From assembly GCA_003427395.1 (NCBI GenBank), contig BFEA01000297.1:655969-694321 (forward strand): DNA of 38,353 nt, written 5' to 3'. How positions within the stretch are numbered: position 1 is the stretch's first letter; each line of letters starts with the position of its first letter. Under the pieces are notes generated by a model. That model worked only from the letters and a program-made list of their open reading frames with translations. It searched no databases and was not told the DNA's origin. Positions 22,105-31,456 of this stretch are shown here, piece by piece. The stretch comes from Chara braunii. Lineage: Eukaryota > Streptophyta > Charophyceae > Charales > Characeae. The position numbers and the translations under genes are program-made.

Positions 22105-22680
22105 GACTTTTACCTCCTCCTCCTTCAAGTCTTTCCCTTCCTCCTCCTCCTCCTTATCATCATCATTTTTTTCTTCCTCCACCTTGTCTTTCTTGTTTTA
22201 CTCTCTTCCCCATCCTCCTTTTCCTTCTCCTCTCGCTCCTCTCGAGGTAATGATGACGATGAAATTATCATGGTTTTTTGTCTATTTGGTTGTCGTAACA
22301 TTGTTGTCGTCCTCCTCATTCCCTTTACCACGACGACCTTCTCCTCTTGTCAAAGCATTGACCATAATGATACCGTTTTTTGTTTTTTGTTTTTTTCAGT
22401 TTTGCCATCCTCGTTGTTATTTTTATTACCATGACGATAAACCACATCCTCCTCTCTTTTCTTTCTTTCTCCTTTTCCTCCCCCTCGTCCTTTTCTTCCT
22501 CTCTCTTACCGTCCTTTTCCTCTTCCTCCTCTCTCTTCTTCGTCCTCCCCCTCCTCTTTCTCGACCACCTATTCTTATTTTTTCTCCTTGTCTCTCTTCC
22601 TTCCGCTCTTGTACCTTCTTTTTTGTTCCCTTCCCCGCTGCTCGCATACTTTCCCCCCCCCCCCTCTCTCGAATTGATCA
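22105..22680. repeat. Long polypyrimidine (CTT/CCT-rich) tract
   Basis: About 570 bases strongly biased to C and T on the plus strand, broken by a mixed patch at 22240-22440. A 230-codon frame (22103-22795) exists only because of this bias: it reads as Ser, Phe, Leu and Pro runs and has no domain. I treat it as low-complexity DNA. Confidence 0.75.
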
Positions 22681-23463
22681 GTCGAGATTAACGAATTTAA
22701 TTAATTGGGCCATAAACCCATGCACCACGGGAAAGTCCAGGGTGTGTGAGACCTCTTCTTCAGGATCTGGCGAGGAAAAAAACTTATCTCCGTGAGATTC
22801 GATTGACCGACTGACTCAATGATTGTATGTAGGTTTGCATACACAATGACAAATGCAAGCGGGCGTGCTCTTGAAGACGGAATGTGTGAGATCTTACAAC
22901 CTTCGGGGACTCGTCAGATGTCTATAACTTATGCAAGTGACCTATTGATTAATTCATGAAATTACAACCACTTTTTTTTTTTTTTTTTAATTAGTGACTC
23001 GGATGATGTTCGTCTATAGAACGACAATGATCTTCTTCAGATGAATCAATCCTTTCTTTTTCGTCCCCTCTGGTTATTTTTTCTTTTCCATTTATTAGTT
23101 TTCGTTATGATCAATTGATGAACTGATGTTTGATTGGTTAGTTAAACGATTAGTTGATTGATTTATTGATTGATTGAGTGAGTGAGGGAGTGAATAAGCG
23201 CCAACCACGTTCGCCTCCTCCCTCTCACCTTCACGTTCACCTCTCCGTCCACGCTCCATTTTCACCTTCCCGCTCTCCTATTTTTTCTCACGTCCTCGCA
23301 TGTAACAACAACTGCTATAGATGCAAGTTCATGCAACATTTGTTGTTATGGAGTAACTCTTACAACTCCGATAGTTAAAAAAAAACGCACTTAGATCCAG
23401 GACATATGAGAAAATATGAAAAAAAAAAAAAGGAAATAGATGGGGGAAAAAAAATGATATATG
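22681..23463. other. No recognisable gene
   Basis: Contains a poly(T) (22973-22989), a run of TGATTGATT-like units near 23145-23180 and a C/T-rich patch. No supported coding frame. Confidence 0.4.
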
Positions 23464-24013
23464 CAGGGTTACCAGCCCGTATGTACGGAGGTCCCTTAGT
23501 AGACCTCTGTACGTACGCGCGTTCGGGATCCCATTGGGGATCCGAGCCCGAACGCATGTGGCCCTCGCAAAAAATTATTTCGAGGCCTAAAAAGATTTTT
23601 TTTTTTCTGAATAATTGTTTGTGTGTTCTCTATGATGTGAGGTACATGCCTATAAATTTATTATAAGTTATTTTATTGAGGCAAAACGAAATTAAAAATC
23701 TTCAAAGAGGGCGGTGTCGAAACGTGCTCGCCCACTCACTATTTTGTTTTTTTTTATTTTTTACTTTTTGTTTTCACTTTATTTTGGGGCCTAAACAAAT
23801 TTATTATTTTTCAACACTGTTTTAATGAGTTTTGTATTATGTGAAGAACACATCTGTAAATTTTCGGGGCATTTGGTTAGGCAAAAAAACAATAAAAAAT
23901 CGTCAAAGATGGAGGTGTCAAAAACCTGCTCGCACAGTCACTAATTTGAAATGCCCAAACAAATGCTGTTTATTTTAGTTTTCTTCATAACATATTTCTT
24001 TTTCATATATTTT
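23464..24013 (+). mobile_element. CAGGGTTGCC-family element, copy 3, right end missing
   Basis: Starts CAGGGTTACCAGCCCGTATG after a TATATG; its GC-rich end has CGTACG and CGTTCGGG motifs. Two core boxes are present (CAAAGAGGGCGGTGTCG near 23702 and CAAAGATGGAGGTGTC near 23905). The expected right end is replaced at 24014 by TAGGCTACCAGAGTGG, the terminus type of the 15961-16681 element. Confidence 0.7.
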
Positions 24014-24232
24014 ATAGGCTACCAGAGTGGTATGGGCGCACTTACCCGCCCGGGCTAAAAATAACCTGGCCAAGTTCATGTTACTATACATTACAGTAAT
24101 ATACATGATGGTAGAGGCCACTCACCAGAGAGAGTTTGTGAAAGTAAGTAGACAATGGATCAATGAGCAACTGTAATCGCCATCATCTTGGTCTGAGGGG
24201 CGATTACGTATGGCACTCAGTCTTCTATTTGA

Positions 24233-24233
<1 letters not shown>
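24014..24233 (+). other. Single TAGGCTACCAG terminus and unassigned sequence
   Basis: TAGGCTACCAGAGTGG recalls the right end of the 15961-16681 element (read from the other strand, TAGGCTACCAGAGTGGCC). Next comes a CCCGCCCGGG patch, then unassigned DNA including a near-palindrome CATGTTACTATACATTACAG. No matching second end was found. Confidence 0.45.
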
Positions 24234-24268
<35 letters not shown>

Positions 24269-24286
24269 TCAAATATATATATATAT
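24234..24286. repeat. (TA)n microsatellite, two blocks
   Basis: TA runs at about 24234-24266 and 24273-24287, separated by CGTCAAA, the first bases of the ~100-bp repeat. Confidence 0.9.
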
Positions 24287-24289
24287 ATA

Positions 24290-24395
24290 TGAGTCGATGA
24301 AACTCCGACGAAACAGTTTGTCATAGCCCCTCGTTTGTTGTCCTCTTCTCTCTCTCTGCCTATGGTTTACCGGGCAATTCTGTTTGTGATGATAT
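24290..24395 (+). repeat. ~100-bp GTCACA repeat, copy a
   Basis: Contains GACGAAACAGTTTGTCATAG, CCCCTCGTTTGTTGTCCTC, a CT run, CTATGGTTTACCGGGCA and TTCTGTTTGTGATGA, bordered by TA runs on both sides. Confidence 0.75.
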
Positions 24396-24410
24396 ATATA
24401 TATATATATA

Positions 24411-24516
24411 TAACTCCGACGAAACAGTTTGTCACAGCCCCTTGTTTGTTGTCCTCTTCTCTCTCGCTGCCTACGGTTTATCGGGCAGTCGTAGGCAGCT
24501 CTGTTTGTGACGATAT
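24411..24516 (+). repeat. ~100-bp GTCACA repeat, copy b
   Basis: Same order of segments as the preceding copy (AACAGTTTGTCACAGCCCC, TCTCGCTGCCTACGGTTTA), with a short internal duplication GTCGTAGGCAG, between TA runs. Confidence 0.75.
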
Positions 24517-24528
24517 ATATAAATATAT

Positions 24529-24612
24529 AACCGGCGTTCGGGACGGGCCAAACGCCCGAACGTATGGAACCCTTTGGGGATGCGTTCGGCCGTTCGAGCC
24601 GAAAGCAAACCC

Positions 24613-24644
<32 letters not shown>

Positions 24645-25281
24645 GTTCATCAAAAAAATCTGAAAAAACGATATGTTATGGAGAAAAATAAATTAAACAA
24701 GATTTGCCTGAGCATTACGTCCGGATTCCTTACCAAATTTGAAATAAAAATAAAACACACAAAACAAATACTAATAATAAAAATAAATAAAAATAAAAAN
24801 AGAATTAAATTTAGTGAGTGCGCGAGCATATTTTCGATACCGCCATCTTTGGCGATTTTTTATTTTTTTTTTGGCATAGCTAAATGCCCTGAAAATTTAC
24901 AAACATATACTTTACACATAATACAAAACCCACTAAAAAAGTTTCAAAAAATAATAAAATTGTTTAGACCCCGAACTAAAGTGAAAACGAAAAGTAAAAA
25001 GTGAAAAAAAACGTGGGCGAGCATGTTTTGACACCGCCATCTTTGGCGATTTGTAATTCTTATTTGGATANGCCAAATGACTTGAAAATTTATACGCATG
25101 TACCTCACGTCATAGAGAACTTATAAAAAAAACATCAGAATAAAAAAATTATTTTTAGGCCCTGAAATATTTTTTGGCGGGGGCCGAATGTCGTCGGGTT
25201 CGGACCCCGTACGGGTCCCCAAACGCCCGAACGTACGGAGGTCCCCCCTGGGGCCTCCGTACGTACGGGCTGGTAATCCTG
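24529..25281 (-). mobile_element. CAGGGTTGCC-family element, copy 4
   Basis: Inverted relative to copies 1-3. It begins AACCGGCGTTCGGGACGGG after a TA run and ends GGCTGGTAATCCTG before (TA)n. The boxes read CACCGCCATCTTTGGCGA, near 24838 and 25031. The GC-rich right end has four CGTACGG/CCGTACG motifs. The assembly has N at 24800 and 25071 inside it. Confidence 0.82.
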
Positions 25282-25301
25282 TATATATATATATATTTAT
25301 A

Positions 25302-26077
25302 CAGAGTTGCCAGGCCGAACGTACGGAGGCCCCTAAGCTGACCCCCGAAAGTTCGGGCGTTCGGGTCCCCGTAAAGGGCCCGAACTCGAAGGGGTTTGGA
25401 CCCCGCAAGAACTTATTTTGGTACCTAAAAAGTATTATTTTTTTCTGATTTTTTTTTTGTGAGTTCTATGTTATGTAAGCTACTTGTCTCTCAATTTTGA
25501 AGTTATTCTGTGAAGCCAAACCATAATGAAAAATTGGCAAATATGGTGGTATCAAAACTTGCTTTCCCACTTACTAATTTGTTTCTTTTTTTCTTTTCAC
25601 TTTTTGTTTTCCCTTTATTTCATGGCATGAAAAAAATTATAATTTTGTCAAACTTTATTTGTAGGTTCTCTATTATGTAAGATACATTTGTATAAAATTT
25701 TATGACATTTGACAAAGCCAAAAAGAAAAAAAAAATTGCCAAAGATGGCGGTGTCAAAAACTTGTTCGCACACGCAATAATTTCATTCTCGTTTTATTTT
25801 TTCTTATTTTCATTAATATTATATATTTTTCGTATTTGATTTTTATTTTAAATTTGGTAAGGAATTTGGATGTACTGTTGAGGCAAATATTGTTTAGTTT
25901 ATTCTTCTACATGACATATGTTTTTTTCAGAAGTTTTGGAAACTTTTGGGTTTTTTTTTTTTTTTTTTTTTTTTTGGTTCCGCGTTTGGTCGAACGTCCG
26001 AACGCGTCGAGAGGGGGTCCCAAACGTTCGGGCGTTCGGGTTCGGGTGTTCGGCCCGTCCCGAATGCCGGCAACCCT
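25302..26077 (+). mobile_element. CAGGGTTGCC-family element, copy 5
   Basis: Lies 20 bp after copy 4, separated only by a TA-rich run. Starts CAGAGTTGCCAGGCCGAACG and ends CCCGAATGCCGGCAACCCT before (TA)n. Boxes lie near 25535 and 25736. It is the closest match to copy 2 over its full length, including the GTCGAGAGGGGGTCCC segment near the right end. Confidence 0.85.
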
Positions 26078-26089
26078 ATATATATATAT

Positions 26090-26190
26090 ATCTCGTCACA
26101 AACAGAACTGTCCGGTAAACTGTAGGCAGAGAGAGAGAAGAGGACAACAAACGAGGGGTTGTGACAAACTGTTTCGTTAGAGTTTCACCG
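26090..26190 (-). repeat. ~100-bp GTCACA repeat, copy c
   Basis: Reverse complement of copies a and b: CTCGTCACAAACAGAACTG, CGGTAAACTGTAGGCAGAG, GGACAACAAACGAGGGG, TTGTGACAAACTGTTTCG. It follows (TA)n immediately. Confidence 0.75.
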
Positions 26191-26512
26191 ACTCATCAGG
26201 AGGCTGAACCCTAACAGTCTGCAGAATCCCCTCACTGATTACACTGTAAATGATAATCTACCTTGACGAAAATCACAGTAGACTATCACTCACCCACACC
26301 AGATGGAAAACTCTACAGACTGTCGGTTCACACCCAATCACAAGCCAACAAAACATCCACGAAACAAAGAAAGGTCTGTCATAGCCAAAAAATACACTCC
26401 AAATAACGCTGGCACTAGACGCACAACATGGCCGCCTAGTAACAGCCCCGACCACTGTCGTTCGACCTGACCGGAAAAAACAATAACAGGAAGCTAGCGA
26501 AGTCGTAGCATA
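26191..26512. other. Unassigned sequence between repeats
   Basis: About 320 bp less AT-rich than its surroundings, with no open frame of known type. It may be a fragment of the host sequence split by repeats. Confidence 0.35.
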
Positions 26513-26527
26513 TATATATGTATATAT

Positions 26528-26605
26528 ATCTCGTCACAAATAGAACTGCCCGGTAAACCGTAGGCAGAGAGAGAGAAAAGGACAACAAACGAGGGGCTGT
26601 GACAT
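26528..26605 (-). repeat. ~100-bp GTCACA repeat, copy d
   Basis: TCTCGTCACAAATAGAACTG through GAGGGGCTGTGACA, bordered by TA runs on both sides; its right end stops at TGTGACA. Confidence 0.75.
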
Positions 26606-26616
26606 ATATATATATA

Positions 26617-27296
26617 CACCAACCCGTACATACGGAGGTCCCCGGGCTGGCCTTCGTATGTACGGGCGTTCGGGGTCTCGTACGGGGTCCGAACCGAAAG
26701 ACGTTCGGCCCCGACCAAAAAATATTTCGATGCCTATAAATAATTTATTTTTTTCTGATTTGTTTTGTGTGAGTTCTCTATGATGTGAGGTACATGCCTA
26801 TCAATTTTCCATTTATTTGGCTCATCCCAATAAGAAATAAAAATCGCTAAAGATGGCGGTGTGAAAAAGTGCTCGCCCTCGTTTTTTTTTCACTTTTTAC
26901 TTTTTGTTTTCACTTTACTCCGGGGTCTAAACAATTTTATTATGTTTTTAAAACTTTTTTAGTGGGTTTTGCACTATGTGAAATACAAATCTGTAAATTT
27001 CGAGGGCATTTAGCTATGCCAAAAACAAAAAAAAAATTGCGAAAGATTACGATATCGAAAACATGCTCGCTCACTCACTAAATTTAATTAATTTATTTTT
27101 CTGTTATTTTTATTATTAGTATTTATTCTTTATATATACATATTTTTTTCAAATTTGGTAAGGAACTTGGATGTAATGCTCAGACAAATCTTGTTTAATT
27201 TATTTTTCTTCAGAACATATCTTGTTTTCATATTTTTTGACGGTTTGCGGGCGTTCGGGTTCAGGCTTTCAGCCCGCCCCGAACGCTGGTTACCCT
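26617..27296 (+). mobile_element. CAGGGTTGCC-family element, copy 6
   Basis: Left end CACCAACCCGTACATACGG after (TA)n; right end CCCCGAACGCTGGTTACCCT before (TA)n. One clear box at about 26843 (CTAAAGATGGCGGTGTG) and one degenerate near 27035. The poly(T) and GTCGAGAGG part of the right end is missing. Confidence 0.8.
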
Positions 27297-27305
27297 ATAT
27301 ATATA

Positions 27306-28028
27306 CAGGGTTGCCTGAACGTTCGTCACTCCCTCTCGACGCGTTCGGGCGTTCGACCGAACGCGGACCCCCCCCCCCAAAAAAAAAAAATAATAAATTT
27401 TAAAAAAACTGGAAAAAAAAACTTATAAAGAAGAATAAACTAAACAACATATGCCTCAAATATTACATCGAAATTCAAATGCCAAATTTAAAATAAAAAT
27501 CAAATACTAAAAATAAATAACAAAAATTAAAAAAATAAAACGAGAATGAAATTATTGAGTGGATGAGCACGTTTTGGACATCTCCATCTTTTGTCATTTT
27601 TCATTTGTTTTTGGCTGTGACAAATGCCATAAAAAATTATATTTGTGTATCTTACATAATAGAGGATATACAAATAAAGTGTAAAAAAATAATATTTTTT
27701 TTCGTGCCCCGAAATAAAGGAAAAACAAAAATTGAAAAGAAAGAAAAAACAAATTAGTGAGTAGGCAAACAAGTTTTGACACCACAATCTTTGCCGATTT
27801 GTTATTTTTTGTTGGCTGAACCAAATGACTTCAAAATTAAGAAGGAGATACCTTATGTCACAAAAAACTCACAACAGAATGTTCAGAAAAACATAATAAT
27901 ATTTAGGTGTCAAAATAAGTTTTTGCGGGGTCCGAACCCTTTCTGGTTCAGGCCCCGTACTGGGACCCAAATGCCCGAACATTCGGGAGTCAGCTTAAAG
28001 GCCTTCGTACGTTCGTCTTGGCAACTCT
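27306..28028 (-). mobile_element. CAGGGTTGCC-family element, copy 7
   Basis: Starts CAGGGTTGCCTGAACG only 9 bp (TATATATA-type) after copy 6 and runs inverted. It carries CTCTCGACGCGTTCGGGCG, a C-run/A-run junction (27368-27390), degenerate boxes near 27577 and 27778, and the end CGTCTTGGCAACTCT. Confidence 0.8.
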
Positions 28029-28036
28029 ATACGTTT

Positions 28037-28210
28037 GGTCAGCTTAGGGGCCTTCGTACGTTCGTCCTGACAACCCTATTTAGGTGTCAAAATAAGTTTC
28101 TGCGGGGTCCGAACCCCTTCTAGTTCAGGCCCCGTACTGGGACCAGAACGCCCGAACGTTCGGGGGTAAGCTTAGGGGCCTCCGTACGTTCAGGCGTTCG
28201 ACCCGCCGCA
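28037..28210 (-). repeat. Duplicated end fragments of copy 7
   Basis: GGTCAGCTTAGGGGCCTTCG through CTGACAACCCT (28037-28077) repeats the last ~40 bp of copy 7. ATTTAGGTGTCAAAATAAG (28078) repeats the sequence at 27901, 177 bp earlier, and continues through GTCCGAACCCC, CAGGCCCCGTACTGGGACC and CGCCCGAACGTTCGGG. Confidence 0.8.
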
Positions 28211-28740
28211 ACATTCAGTGATTTAGCAACATTTTTAATAATTATCATAATATTTGACTCAATGTATAATTTAAAGGAAATATATTTCTATTTTTTTATT
28301 TGTCAAGTTTATAAAACAACTTTATTATATTGTTTATACCTTTGATTCGAATAAAAAGGTCATAAACTTATTCTTCAACTTTAAGGTTAGCAATGATCTA
28401 ACATCGATTAATTATGACTCAATCTCCTTTACACTTATGTTAATCTAAAATTTGCAAATTTAACTATCCTTTGATTTTTTTTAAAAAAGACGCAAATAGT
28501 GTATTATTGGGCAGTTTACATAATGATTTACAGTGTGAAAGTTAATAATGAAGTTTTTCTTATTCGTTTTATTACTGTTTTTTTTTTTGGCAGATCATGA
28601 GTATAAATCTTATAATCTTCAATATCTTGTGTTGCGCTTACAATTCTATATATGAAATTAAGAAGTTAGCAACTTAATATTCTCATTTAAAAAAACAAAA
28701 TATCCGATAGATTGTTGCGGCTTAAAAAATATATATATAA
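28211..28740. other. AT-rich spacer, no gene
   Basis: Very AT-rich with no open frame of note. Confidence 0.5.
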
Positions 28741-29347
28741 AGGGTAACCGACGTTCGGGATGGGCCAAACGCCCGAACGTATGGGACCCCTTGGGGATGC
28801 GCTCGGTTGTTCGGACCGAATGCGGACCCCCCCCCGCCCCGCAAAAAAAAAACCCTTCAAAATTAGTTGAAAAAATGATATGTCATGAAGAAAAATAAAT
28901 AAAACAACATTTGTCTGATCATCACATCTAAATTCCTTATTAAATTTGAAATAAAAATAAAATACGAAAAATAAATACTAATAAAAAAATAATAATTAAA
29001 AATAAATAAATTTAGTGAGTGCGCGAGCATATTTTCAACACAGCCATCTTTGGCGATTTTTCATTGTTTTTGGGCATAGCTAAATGCCCTGAAAATTTAC
29101 AGATTTATACTTCTCATAATGCAAAAACCACACTAAAAAGTTTCAAAAAATAATAAAATTGTTTAGACCCCGAACTAAAGTGGAAACTAAAAGTAAAAAA
29201 AAAAAAAAAAAATTATGTTTAGGCCTCGAAATATATTTTTTTGTGGGGGCCGAACGCTGCCGGGTTCGGACCACGTACGGGACCCCGAACACCCGTATGT
29301 ACGGAGGTCTGCACAGGGATCTCCGTACGTACGGGCTGGTGACCCTG
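28741..29347 (-). mobile_element. CAGGGTTGCC-family element, copy 8, single core unit
   Basis: Begins AGGGTAACCGACGTTCGGGA and ends GGGCTGGTGACCCTG before (TA)n. It has only one CAGCCATCTTTGGCGA box (near 29040); after CTAAAGTGGAAACTAAAAG it passes through poly(A) straight to the GC-rich end, so the second ~195-bp core unit present in copy 4 is missing. This explains its shorter length (607 bp). Confidence 0.82.
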
Positions 29348-29359
29348 TATATATATATA

Positions 29360-29445
29360 CAGTTTGTTACAACCCCTCATTTGTTGTCCTCTCTTCTCTC
29401 TCTCTACCTACGGTTTACCGGGCAGTTCTGTTTGTGACGAGATAT
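29360..29445 (+). repeat. ~100-bp GTCACA repeat, copy e
   Basis: ACAGTTTGTTACAACCCCTC, TTTGTTGTCCTC, a CT run, CCTACGGTTTACCGGGCAG and TTCTGTTTGTGACGAG between TA runs. Confidence 0.75.
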
Positions 29446-29950
29446 ATATACGAGTTTTTGATATTATATAAAGTAATTAAAAAAATAACAAAAACGTATT
29501 TGTGATATTTTATATACTACCAAACAAAGCGTTATAATTTAAAATATTTTTTTTTATGGTGAAAAGTGAGATGAGCATGATGTATAAAAAAATTTGTGTA
29601 ATTATTTACTAATAATATTAATAAATAATAAATATGATAATAAAAAATACTGCTTTTAATTATAGTTTGAGAGCGATAAATTCGATACAATTTTTTATTA
29701 TAATTATGTTTCAATTCTATTAAGGTATCAATTTTATAGTTGAAAAAAAAAATATGGTAGATTAAGTTATCAAGTTTGACTCTATATTGCCAATTTATAT
29801 TCAATTTATTTGGTAAAACAATCAACATTGCCAATCGATCAAATATCGTATACGTTCCTTATTCATTTTGAATTTTATTTGCGTAATTAATTTTAATAAA
29901 AATTAAGTATGTTGGTAAAAATTGACATAATAGTTTTTAGGTGGTGCACA
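29446..29950. other. AT-rich spacer, no gene
   Basis: Extremely AT-rich; the minus-strand frame at 29532-29834 is Ile, Asn, Tyr and Lys rich, typical of chance frames in such DNA. Confidence 0.5.
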
Positions 29951-29964
29951 CACTAGGTTATAGA

Positions 29965-30645
29965 CAACACACAACTTGAATTGAAGTTTGAATCATACAT
30001 ACACAAATGATAGAGAAAAAAAAAAAAAAACAATTACATGGTTCAATAGTTCGGCATGGATAACTTTCCTCGTAATCATGACAACTCTTTGGGTTGGAGA
30101 AATGTGCCTTCAAGTTGCACAAATTTATCCAACCATAGGAGACCATGCACAATAAAATGATTTACACTTTTGGTAGGGTATGGTTCACTCCTTGACATTT
30201 GTTACAAATCGTGGCAAGTTACGAAAAACCTAGACACGTGATTTTATGAGATGTCTAACACATGATTCTGTTTACTTATCGTGCAATATATTTGTTTCGC
30301 TGAGTAACAATAAAGTTTGCCTCAACGTTAGATGCCACCTATCCACCCTCACTCAGAGTTTGCATGTGAAGGGATTGTGAACAAGTCCGTCCACCGTCCA
30401 CAAACTGCCATCGATGGTTGTCATAAATTTTTGTGAACTTGGTTCCCACCGACCATGACATTTGGGGACATACATGGCTGTCATTGCCATTTTCAACAAA
30501 AACATTTCTTTGACATATGCATAACGTCTTGTTTCATGACGGTGGTTCGAGATGAGGTGGTCTATTGTTTCCCCCACTGGGTTACAAACAACATAAAAAT
30601 TAGATTATAGTTTGGATCATACGTACCTAAATAACAGAGAATAAG
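29965..30645. repeat. Segment bordered by ~55-bp direct repeats
   Basis: 29972-30020 (GAATTGAAGTTTGAATCATA, CATACACAAATGATAGAGAA) and 30594-30645 (GATTATAGTTTGGATCATAC, GTACCTAAATAACAGAGAAT) are similar direct repeats about 620 bp apart. They may be the ends of a small degraded element or two copies of a dispersed repeat. Confidence 0.45.
30353..30577 (-). pseudogene. Possible LINE zf-RVT fragment
   Basis: On the minus strand the frame begins VCNPVGETIDHLISNH, resembling the ETIxHLxxxC part of the LINE zinc-binding domain, but the first CxxC is incomplete and the last Cys is absent. No RT is found upstream. It could be coincidence. Confidence 0.25.
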
Positions 30646-31285
30646 AAAACACCTCAGTCGATCCACCGATGTTCCGATACGTAAACCACCAGTACATAGC
30701 ATAGATTGGCCAGGGGCTGCTTTCAGCGCCGAAACGTAACAAAGGCCGCCAATTGAATTATTAACAGCGACCCCGCCCCGACTTTTTCGGATGGGCGACG
30801 AGTTTTGTTTCAGCAAGGTTGGGATCGAGAACTGGTGGTCAATAAATAGGTAGGGATAACTCTCCCTGCCCTGCCCGAAGACGAGGTGGTCTACTTTTTG
30901 GACTGTTCTTGGCAGCTGCTCTGGCCCAAGACGAGGCGGTTTACTTTTTGGACTGTTATTGGTAGCTGCCGTGGCGAGTGTGTGGAACCATCTGCCTTTT
31001 TCCGTGGAAACTGCTCCCCACAGGTTTTGCCATGGCTGAAACCAGGCCCTATGTGGAACCATGCACCGAGTCCCAGGCTTGGCGGACGGCAAGATGTGGA
31101 ACTGGAACCATGTACCAATTGCCAAACTTGGCAGATGGCAAATGATGTAACCAGGCCCTTCCTTAACCAGGCTGCTGTGGGACCTCGCCGCTTCTGGTTG
31201 TGGGTAGTTCCCGACCGTACCGGTAGCTGTTGACGGGGCCATTGCAGGTGGCCACAGGGGAAAAACGCCACTGCACCTACGGTAG
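30646..31285. other. Gene-upstream region with a two-copy 50-bp tandem repeat
   Basis: More GC-rich than the repeat region to the left. AGACGAGGTGGTCTACTTTT (30880) recurs 50 bases later as AGACGAGGCGGTTTACTTTT, both followed by TTGGACTGTT. A 248-codon minus-strand frame (30562-31308) crosses this and has no recognisable domain. Confidence 0.45.
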
Positions 31286-31400
31286 GAGGAAATGAGGACG
31301 TCAGTCACATGGCAGTAGTGGACCCTCTGGAGTCCGTGACCGGTTCAGTGTGGCGTTGCCTCGGGTGTAAATGCTAGCCAGAAGGCTTACGACAGTCCTT
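31286..31400 (+). promoter_or_regulatory. RPS7: Probable RPS7 promoter region
   Basis: Inferred from position upstream of the 5'UTR exon. GACGTC (31297-31302), an ACGT-core site of the kind bound by plant bZIP factors, lies ~150 bp before the donor; a second GACGTC (31441-31446) lies inside the presumed leader. CAGTCCTTTCACG (about 31394-31406) is a pyrimidine stretch at a plausible transcription start, as in many ribosomal protein genes. No TATA box is evident. The start site is not determined by the sequence alone. Confidence 0.35.
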
Positions 31401-31456
31401 TCACGTCCGAAGGGAGCCGCCATTGCGGAACCGCAGCTCGGACGTCACTTGCGGAG
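31400..31456 (+). other. RPS7: RPS7 5'UTR exon (left end uncertain)
   Basis: Ends GCGGAG before GTGAGTG, a strong donor at 31457. The matching acceptor is TATGCTGCAG at 32093-32102, leaving a 23-base remainder of leader before the ATG. Leader introns are common in plant ribosomal protein genes. The left end is a guess. Confidence 0.5.

Noticed and set aside
22103-22795. 230-codon Ser/Phe/Leu/Pro frame
   Set aside because: Generated by a polypyrimidine tract; overlapping frames in the same tract are just as open.
24564-25004. 146-codon plus-strand frame with a Lys run
   Set aside because: Lies wholly inside TIR element copy 4 and crosses an N; equivalent copies are not open in the same frame.
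24800-25071. Single N bases
   Set aside because: Assembly ambiguities inside a repeat, not biology; they warn that repeat copies here may be partly consensus.
18221-29347. CRISPR-like regular repeats
   Set aside because: Repeats are dispersed TIR elements of 600-780 bp in both orientations with microsatellites between, in a eukaryotic genome.
30562-31308. 248-codon minus-strand open frame divergent from RPS7, the longest unbroken ATG-started frame in the window
   Set aside because: It crosses a two-copy tandem repeat, has no domain I recognise, and its composition follows the local base bias. It could still be a lineage-specific gene, but nothing supports it.
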